Shown here: piece after piece, positions 6,935-11,161 of the stretch
How the letters are laid out: the number at the start of each line of letters is the position of its first letter
Numbering within the stretch: the first letter of the stretch is position 1
NCBI GenBank assembly: GCA_964354135.1
Contig: CAYGZA010000186.1
Coordinates: forward strand, 1 to 13,237
Length of the DNA stretch: 13,237 bases
Source: CAYGZA01 sp964354135
Lineage (GTDB): Bacteria > Planctomycetota > Planctomycetia > Pirellulales > Thermoguttaceae
Reading direction: 5' to 3'
The notes under the pieces: model-generated
Seen by the model: only the letters and a program-made list of their open reading frames with translations
Told to the model about the DNA's origin: nothing
Database searches by the model: none
Program-made: the position numbers and the translations under genes

Positions 6935-7726
6935 ATGGCGACATTTGAAGTCATCCGCACCGGCGAGAGAATCAACAAACCGTGCGAGCTTCTCGACAAG
7001 GTCTACCACATTCGAAAGAGATCTCGGACAGGAGCAGTCTGGCTTAGAGGCCTGCCGGACGCGACCTATGAACTTACGCCAAGCATTGGCAGACCACACT
7101 GCTATGCTGGGGAGACGTTCACGTTCGGCGAAGATGATGAGAGGGGCATTCTCCACAGGTTTCGACGCCACGCCTACGAATACGCTGGCCGAGAACTGAG
7201 CGAATGGGAGGCGATGTTCATCGGCCGCCACTATGGCCTGCCTGTGCGCATCATGGACTGGACTGCGAACCCGTACGCAGCCCTCTACTTTGCCTGCGAC
7301 TACCGCAAGGACGGACCCCCGCCCGACGCCAAGATTTGGATGCTTGTGCCGGTGCATACGCGACATCTGGCGTTGGAACTCAATGTGTTCAACAAAGAAA
7401 TGGGGCCCTTCGACGTCAAGGGCATCCAGTTGGTGTATCCGATGGTCGTGGCAAGTCGGATCAACGCGCAGACCGCGTTTTTCACGATCCAGGAGAACCC
7501 CTGGACGGCCCTGGACAAACTCGCGGGCAAGTACTACCCGGACGATCAGCTACACATCCGCGAGTTACACGAGTTCATTGTTCCTGGAGACGTCAGGTTT
7601 AAGAGGCTTGCTGACCTAAACCGGTTCGGAGTGAATCAGCGGACATTGTTCCCGGACTACGGTGGACTTGCCCAAGGGCTCCTGGACGCGGATATCCTCC
7701 GGTGGGGAAAGAAAGGATCCGCGTAG
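6935..7726 (+). CDS. FRG-domain protein
   Basis: A 263-residue soluble protein whose first half is an FRG domain: WLRG (36-39), LTPSIGR (47-53), an F-R-R-H-A helix near 76-80, and the signature HYGLPVRIMDWTANPYAAL (99-117) followed by YFAC. FRG domains are widespread in accessory regions and phages; their biochemical role is not settled, and I make no enzymatic claim. The canonical RGQ appears here as RGL. The second half (about 130-263) is unassigned. ATG 6935 has GGGAGG 8 nt before it. The gene stands alone, faces the XRE/BrnT-like unit, and is followed by a repeat (7747) and a lead-hairpin element (7805). Confidence 0.85.
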   Translation: MATFEVIRTGERINKPCELLDKVYHIRKRSRTGAVWLRGLPDATYELTPSIGRPHCYAGETFTFGEDDERGILHRFRRHAYEYAGRELSEWEAMFIGRHYGLPVRIMDWTANPYAALYFACDYRKDGPPPDAKIWMLVPVHTRHLALELNVFNKEMGPFDVKGIQLVYPMVVASRINAQTAFFTIQENPWTALDKLAGKYYPDDQLHIRELHEFIVPGDVRFKRLADLNRFGVNQRTLFPDYGGLAQGLLDADILRWGKKGSA

Positions 7727-7746
7727 GGACAACTTCGGCAAGGATT

Positions 7747-7787
7747 GTAGGCTGGGGCGCCAACCCCCGTGGCCGACCGACTACGGG
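7747..7787 (+). repeat. partial copy of the GTAGGCTG composite repeat
   Basis: Forty-one bases starting GTAGGCTGGGGCGCCA align without gaps to 10974-11014, about 32 of 41 identical, including the shared end CCGA-nn-GACTACG. It begins 20 nt after the FRG stop codon. The right half present in the 10974 copy, which would complete the palindrome, is missing here. Confidence 0.6.
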
Positions 7788-7804
7788 AGTCTTTGCGGCA
7801 GCTC

Positions 7805-7835
7805 GGGTGCCATGCCCACGCCTGTCGTGGGCATG
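7805..7835 (+). repeat. lead-hairpin element after the FRG gene
   Basis: GGGTGC (7805-7810) then CATGCCCACG (7811-7820) pairing with CGTGGGCATG (7826-7835) across a 5-nt loop. Stem and lead are identical to the 6696 copy. It begins 79 nt after the FRG stop in the same orientation. It could act as a transcript 3' end, although no T-run follows. Confidence 0.8.
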
Positions 7836-7862
7836 CTTCCCATCCGCGGAGAACGCAAGCAC

Positions 7863-7889
7863 GGGCAAGCAGGCTTGCCCATGGCAAGC
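7863..7889 (-). repeat. hairpin after the XRE gene
   Basis: GGGCAAGC (7863-7870) pairs perfectly with GCTTGCCC (7873-7880). On the minus strand the lead reads GCTTGCCA, a looser match to GGGTGCCA. It begins 17 nt past the stop of the XRE-type gene, so the convergent FRG and XRE genes each have their own element facing the right way. Confidence 0.55.
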
Positions 7890-7906
7890 GCGCCCGCGCG
7901 GAGGTC

Positions 7907-8257
7907 TCAGACCTCGACCAGCTCCAGCCGCAGCCCGAGCGCCTCGGCGACGGCCTGCACGCTGGAGAGCTTCGTGTCCCGCCCGTATTCGATGTCGCGG
8001 ACCGTGCTGGGATTGGGAATCCCCGCCCGTTTCGCCACCGCGTACCAGGTGAGGCCCTGAGCTTCCCGGGCCGCGCGAATCCGTGCCCCGACACCCGCCG
8101 TGACCGGCTGAAGCCGCGGTGGATCGCGCGGGGGGAACTCCTGCCGCACTTTTTCCCGGATCTCCCGGAGCCGCTTTACTTCCTCGCGGCTCTCCGGTCC
8201 CCGACGCCGGATGCGGCCGATGATCTTTTTCTTGTCCATATCGCTTCTCATCCTCAC
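7907..8257 (-). CDS. XRE-family helix-turn-helix protein, putative antitoxin
   Basis: A 116-residue protein with a C-terminal XRE/Cro-type helix-turn-helix (about 55-112: VGARIRAAREAQGLTWYAVA, then STVRDIEYGRDTKLSSV and AVAEALGL). The N-terminal 50 residues are basic and helical (KKKIIGRIRRRG, EEVKRLREIREKVRQEF) and could bind the partner or nucleic acid. The chosen start is GTG 8257, which overlaps the upstream stop as GTGA and has GAGGT 9 nt before it; ATG 8251 and ATG 8239 are in-frame alternatives. Position directly after a BrnT-like gene, with 4-nt overlap, suggests a toxin-first operon as in HigBA. The protein is the natural candidate to bind the half-sites in the operon promoter. Confidence 0.85.
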   Translation of the reverse strand: MRMRSDMDKKKIIGRIRRRGPESREEVKRLREIREKVRQEFPPRDPPRLQPVTAGVGARIRAAREAQGLTWYAVAKRAGIPNPSTVRDIEYGRDTKLSSVQAVAEALGLRLELVEV

Positions 8258-8511
8258 GGTTCCGGGACCTCGTAGGCGGTCACGGGGTAGATCGTTTCCT
8301 CGTCGATGTGCTCATAAACGACGATAATGAACTCGCCCCCGGGCGTGCATCCAAGACAACAGGGCCGTCCGGTGCTGTCGCTGGTCCCTTCCGCCGTCGG
8401 GTTCTCCAGAACGTGCTCCACGTCCTCGATGGTAAGCCCATGTTCCGCGATGTGATGAACATTCCCCTCCGGCTGATCGTCGTCGTCCCAGATTACCTGG
8501 AAGAACCGCAT
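8254..8511 (-). CDS. BrnT-like toxin candidate
   Basis: An 85-residue protein, MRFFQVIWDDDDQPEGNVHH, then HGLTIEDVEHVLENP, then a strand GGEFIIVVYEHID and YPVTAYEVPEP. The order (WD start, H-x-x-x-H-G-[IVL]-[ST]-x-E-[DE]-[AV] helix, late VVY strand and TA-Y/R-E ending) resembles BrnT, a RelE-fold ribonuclease toxin, at the usual length. The classical BrnA antitoxin is missing; an XRE protein follows instead. GGGAGGGG lies 4 nt before the ATG at 8511. The toxin call is inferred from pattern and operon position; an accessory DUF4258-type protein without toxicity is the main alternative. Confidence 0.6.
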   Translation of the reverse strand: MRFFQVIWDDDDQPEGNVHHIAEHGLTIEDVEHVLENPTAEGTSDSTGRPCCLGCTPGGEFIIVVYEHIDEETIYPVTAYEVPEP

Positions 8512-8540
8512 CGACCCCTCCCGGTCGGGCTTGCTGGAGT

Positions 8541-8568
8541 ATTATATCATTGCGTTGCAATAATGCAA
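8541..8568 (-). promoter_or_regulatory. sigma-70 promoter of the BrnT-like/XRE operon
   Basis: On the minus strand TTGCAT (8568-8563), a 16-bp spacer and a perfect TATAAT (8546-8541) lie about 30 nt before the ATG at 8511. This is the best promoter in the window and a sharp AT-rich island in GC-rich DNA. Confidence 0.7.
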
Positions 8569-8569
8569 T
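8549..8569. promoter_or_regulatory. putative operator overlapping the toxin-antitoxin promoter
   Basis: Three half-sites lie in 21 bp: ATTGC (8549-8553), GCAAT (8557-8561) and GCAAT (8565-8569). They form two overlapping inverted repeats, ATTGC-GTT-GCAAT and TTGCA-ATAA-TGCAA (8555-8568), covering the spacer and the -35 box. This is the expected layout for repression by the operon's own XRE protein; the link is inferred. Confidence 0.6.
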
Positions 8570-8588
8570 ACGCTGTTATGCGGCTGCC

Positions 8589-8622
8589 AAGCCGCAAGCG
8601 GCTTAGCACGGCCGCAAGCGGC
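8589..8622. repeat. GCCGCAAGCGGC palindrome pair
   Basis: AAGCCGC-AA-GCGGCTT (8589-8604) is followed 6 nt later by a second core, GCCGCAAGCGGC (8611-8622). It sits between the toxin-antitoxin promoter and the stop of the macroglobulin fragment. Confidence 0.7.
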
Positions 8623-8624
8623 GA

Positions 8625-8758
8625 TCAGTCCTGCACCTGGAGCTTGATCTCGTCCGAGTTGGCCTTCAGCTCCGGGGCGTACATCGCCCAAGCCTTCGTG
8701 GGCAAGGCACTGAAGCGGCCCGGGATCTCGGCACGCGTCCGGTACAAGACGAGCGTGT
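8625..8758 (-). pseudogene. 3' fragment of an alpha-2-macroglobulin gene
   Basis: On the minus strand this encodes the C-terminal end of an alpha-2-macroglobulin, RAEIPGRFSALPTKAWAM through KLQVQD and a TGA (8627-8625). Bases 8629-8704 are identical to 11166-11241 in the intact gene. Beyond that, identity falls but the protein still matches (HTLVLYRTRAEIPGRF here against HSVSYRMRAEIPGKF there), so the source may be a paralogue partly homogenised with the neighbour. There is no start codon context, no upstream homology past about 8758, and a hairpin repeat begins right at the break. It is a remnant, not a gene. Confidence 0.8.
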
Positions 8759-8783
8759 GCCACTGGCCGGTCGTCGGCCAGTG
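8756..8783 (+). repeat. lead-hairpin element (GTGTGCCACTGG type)
   Basis: A GTGTGC lead enters a perfect 9-bp stem, CACTGGCCG (8761-8769) with CGGCCAGTG (8775-8783), 5-nt loop. Lead and loop length match the GGGTGCC elements while the stem sequence differs. It abuts the broken end of the macroglobulin fragment. Confidence 0.7.
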
Positions 8784-8862
8784 CTGCATGTGCACGGAGT
8801 GCGCGCGTGATGGTCCGTGCCCTCCGCTTTGGTCACGCCTCTCACCGGATACACGGACCGCA

Positions 8863-8889
8863 CGGGCAGGCTAGCTGCCCGCGGCACCC
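8863..8889 (-). repeat. lead-hairpin element after the porin gene
   Basis: On the minus strand GGGTGCC (8889-8883) leads into CGGGCAG (8881-8875) pairing with CTGCCCG (8869-8863), 5-nt loop. It starts 39 nt beyond the porin stop, in the porin's orientation. About 36 nt are nearly the same as the element after the macroglobulin gene (11106-11078), including the trailing TGCGGTC. Confidence 0.75.
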
Positions 8890-8928
8890 GCCGTGGCGCA
8901 TGGTGGATGCCCGCTCCACCCGCCGCCG

Positions 8929-10470
8929 TCAGAAGATGTACTGGAACCGGGCGTAGAGGGTGTCCTGGTGTCTGAGGTAGGGGCTGGGCGCCGCCCCAAG
9001 CTTCACCGGGTCGTCGAACGAAGCATGTTCCCAGTTAAGCTGTGACCGAGCCCATTTGTTCCAGTACCAGTTCAGTCCGAACGTCCATTCGGTAGCCCCG
9101 GAACTGTACTTGGTCCTGTCTGCCAGGTTGGCGAGCCCGGGCGAAAAGACCGCGTCATCCACGTCGAGGCGCGAAACGCGGAACACCAGCTCCCAGGCCC
9201 CGGGCGCGCTGAGCGGGCATCGGGGATCGAGGGGCCGCATCGGGTCGATCTGCTGCGAGCACTCGGTCCTCTCCTCGCCGGTCAGGAAGCAGGTGGCCAG
9301 GACATAGAAGCCGTCCATGGGCACGTCTTCCTTCAGCACAGACGAGGGGCCGGTGGCTGCGGGCCGCAGTTGCTGCTGTTGATGATAGTATTGTGCAACC
9401 AGCCCGAAAGAGCGATAGAAGAAGGCCACTTCAGGGCTCAGGCGGTAACGGATGCCATCGGCCCGGACGGTCGAGTTGTAGGCAAACCAGGGCACGGTGG
9501 CCGGAGTTTTGAGGGTATTGGGGCTGACCGGCTCGTTCTCCACGCCCACGCCGCCCGAAATGCCGAATTGAAGGCGGCGCAGAAGATCCCATCGGTCCGG
9601 GTCGTTGAACGGTCGGATGGCGATCCGGCCGTTGAGGTCCTTATGACTGTTGGTGTCGGTATTGCCGTTGATCTCGCCGTTGGAGACGGCCACGCCGTAG
9701 TCCAGCCTGTCCTCGAACAGCTTGCGGCCGTGGATCATCACTCCCTCGTCCCGGGCAGGCACCAACTGGTCGATGATCGACCGCTCCATCGCCGGCACGT
9801 AACGGTCCTGGATCAGTTGTTCGTAGCTGAACGGCTGCTTGAACTTGCCCACCTCGAATTGCAGCGCGTCCCCGTAGTGGACGTTGAGGTAAGCGTCGGT
9901 GATCGCGGGCGACGAGCCGCCGAAATCGGGCAGCAAACGGAACTCGTAATACTTGAACATGGTGGCCTCAATGCCGAGGCGGGCTCGCCGAACCAGGAAG
10001 GTGTCGATGTCGGTGCGGTCAGCAGCGTTGAGAAAGTCCCGGTAATCCGCTTGGACTTGTCCCGTGATCCGCAGGACAAACGATTTGTCCGGGGACTGTA
10101 CGAAGAACCCCTCTTGCCAGCCGGCGCAGAGGGGGCCAGCGGGCGCCGTCGCGCCCTTCTCGCCCGCCCCGCCACCGCCGCCGGTTGAGGCATCCGCCTC
10201 GGCGTTTGCCGATCCGAGCGAAGGGGCCGTCAATTCCGGTCTGCCCGCCGCAGACGGCGGTGTGTCATCGGGCCGATCTGAATCCGCCTGCTGGCCCGCC
10301 TGCATCTGCCGGACGACTGTCTCCAGTCCCTCGATGCGGCGCTGCAATTCCGTGACGCTGGCAGAATCGGGGTGCTGCGCCAAGGCAGACGGCGCGCCCA
10401 AAACGATTACTCCCGCCAGCACTCCGTAGAACCTCAACCGGCTGACCCGAGTCATCGCAGAGACGCGCAT
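8929..10470 (-). CDS. phosphate-selective porin O/P-like outer-membrane protein
   Basis: A 513-residue protein with a signal peptide (FYGVLAGVIVLGAPSALA, cut before QHPDS). A short coiled coil follows (VTELQRRIEGLETVVRQM), then a Gly/Pro/Ala-rich linker (about 65-110), then a beta-barrel domain of the OprP/OprO type: SFVLRITGQVQADYRDF, DTFLVRRARLGIEATMF, EVGKFKQPFSYEQL, and the terminal strand LYARFQYIF with the C-terminal Phe typical of outer-membrane barrels. The N-terminal coiled coil followed by a barrel is the common planctomycete form. Substrate is not certain: the family includes phosphate and pyrophosphate channels, but no pst or phosphatase genes are nearby. AGGAGG 5 nt upstream fixes the start at 10470. 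Confidence 0.88.
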   Translation of the reverse strand: MRVSAMTRVSRLRFYGVLAGVIVLGAPSALAQHPDSASVTELQRRIEGLETVVRQMQAGQQADSDRPDDTPPSAAGRPELTAPSLGSANAEADASTGGGGGAGEKGATAPAGPLCAGWQEGFFVQSPDKSFVLRITGQVQADYRDFLNAADRTDIDTFLVRRARLGIEATMFKYYEFRLLPDFGGSSPAITDAYLNVHYGDALQFEVGKFKQPFSYEQLIQDRYVPAMERSIIDQLVPARDEGVMIHGRKLFEDRLDYGVAVSNGEINGNTDTNSHKDLNGRIAIRPFNDPDRWDLLRRLQFGISGGVGVENEPVSPNTLKTPATVPWFAYNSTVRADGIRYRLSPEVAFFYRSFGLVAQYYHQQQQLRPAATGPSSVLKEDVPMDGFYVLATCFLTGEERTECSQQIDPMRPLDPRCPLSAPGAWELVFRVSRLDVDDAVFSPGLANLADRTKYSSGATEWTFGLNWYWNKWARSQLNWEHASFDDPVKLGAAPSPYLRHQDTLYARFQYIF

Positions 10471-10646
10471 ACCTCCCTCCTGGAGTCAGAAGTGCCATCC
10501 TGGACTTTTTCCTGAGCCTTGCTCCCTTGCGAATCACGCCGCCTGTGCGGCTGCGGTCCCTGGCTGCTTCCCCACCTCCCCCTCCGCGGCCACGGATCGG
10601 CGATGCCCTTCCTGCTATCGGCGGTGCTTCCGCGGGACTTTGCTGG

Positions 10647-10665
10647 CAACCGGCACAGCCGGTTG
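10647..10665 (-). repeat. hairpin in the porin leader
   Basis: CAACCGGC (10647-10654) pairs perfectly with GCCGGTTG (10658-10665) around a 3-nt loop. It lies about 180 nt before the porin start and downstream of the sigma-54-like site, so it would fold in the 5' leader if that site is used. Confidence 0.5.
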
Positions 10666-10692
10666 GGTTTGCGAGAGCTAGGCGACTTAGCG

Positions 10693-10708
10693 TGCAAAAG
10701 CCATGCCC
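10693..10708 (-). promoter_or_regulatory. sigma-54-like -24/-12 site upstream of the porin
   Basis: The minus strand reads GGGCATGGCTTTTGCA (10708-10693). Against TGGCACG-N4-TTGCW only two conserved positions differ, and GG and GC are the required 10 bp apart. It points at the porin but is about 223 nt from its ATG. A chance match in GC-rich DNA is possible. Confidence 0.3.
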
Positions 10709-10873
10709 TTCGGCGTCTTTGAGGCACCGGCACAAGGGGACGGGAGCCACGAGCCCAGCAAGAACCCGCACTAGCCAGCCGAGTTACGGCGTTGGTTCAG
10801 CCCGCATCTCAAGGTCGAATGCCGCGACCCAAACCCGGATAAACACGATCTTTCCAGTCGTCAATCCGGTCAT

Positions 10874-10917
10874 ATTTCACGGATCTCCCCGTGAAATGTC
10901 ACGGCGTGCCGTGAAAT
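10874..10917. repeat. CCGTGAAAT hairpin cluster
   Basis: ATTTCACGG (10874-10882) and CCGTGAAAT (10889-10897) form a perfect 9-bp stem with a 6-nt loop. Immediately after, TCACGGC (10899-10905) and GCCGTGA (10908-10914) form a second stem, which continues into another CCGTGAAAT (10909-10917). Three half-sites of one motif lie in 44 bp, suggesting either tandem hairpins or a multi-site operator. Confidence 0.65.
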
Positions 10918-10973
10918 CCGTGCCGCGATGCCCTCCGTCGCCGGCCGACGCCTATCGCGAGCTTGGGAGAATC

Positions 10974-11052
10974 GTAGGCTGAGGTGCCAGCCCCAGCAGC
11001 CGAAGGACTACGCGATGTGGCTGGGGCTGCGCTTCGCTCCGCCCCAGCCTAC
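10974..11052. repeat. composite palindromic repeat, GTAGGCTG...CAGCCTAC
   Basis: Outer arms GTAGGCTG (10974-10981) and CAGCCTAC (11045-11052) enclose inner arms AGCCCCAGC (10989-10997) and GCTGGGGCT (11020-11028). The inner left arm is led by GGTGCC, as in the lead-hairpin family. The left 41 bases recur at 7747-7787. Confidence 0.65.
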
Positions 11053-11077
11053 ATGCCTGCTTCGGTCATGCCGACCG

Positions 11078-11106
11078 CACGGGCAGACAAGCTGCCCGTG
11101 GCACCC
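11078..11106 (-). repeat. lead-hairpin element after the macroglobulin gene
   Basis: On the minus strand GGGTGCC (11106-11100) overlaps a perfect 9-bp stem, CACGGGCAG (11100-11092) with CTGCCCGTG (11086-11078), 5-nt loop. It begins 55 nt past the macroglobulin stop, in that gene's orientation, and matches the element after the porin. Confidence 0.75.
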
Positions 11107-11123
11107 GCGCGAAGTCTCCCACC

Positions 11124-11147
11124 CTCCGTGCTCTCCGTGCCTCCGTG
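11124..11147. repeat. three CTCCGTG units
   Basis: CTCCGTG occurs at 11124-11130, 11133-11139 and 11141-11147, spaced 8-9 bp apart, just downstream of the macroglobulin stop. No function is evident. Confidence 0.5.
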
Positions 11148-11161
11148 GTGAGTCTCCCCGC

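Larger units (their letters stand above)
10471..11161. other. 691-bp gene-free region upstream of the porin gene
   Basis: No gene is supported. In order it contains the porin Shine-Dalgarno (10471-10480), a leader hairpin (10647-10665), a sigma-54-like site (10693-10708), a CCGTGAAAT hairpin cluster (10874-10917), a composite palindromic repeat (10974-11052), a lead-hairpin element (11078-11106) and three CTCCGTG units (11124-11147). Confidence 0.7.

Noticed and set aside
6640..6948. Possible small gene upstream of the FRG gene
   Set aside because: Its frame is made partly of the lead-hairpin repeat, it has no ribosome-binding site, and it runs past the FRG start.
7863..7880. Classical intrinsic terminator at the GC-rich hairpins
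   Set aside because: None of the hairpins in this window is followed by a run of T on the relevant strand, so they are annotated as repeats rather than terminators.
8542..8763. Small minus-strand open frame over the macroglobulin fragment
   Set aside because: It is in the wrong frame relative to the preserved macroglobulin codons, so the fragment is better explained as a remnant.
11124..11147. CRISPR-like array
   Set aside because: The units are 7 bp with 1-2 bp between them. There are no spacers and no cas genes.
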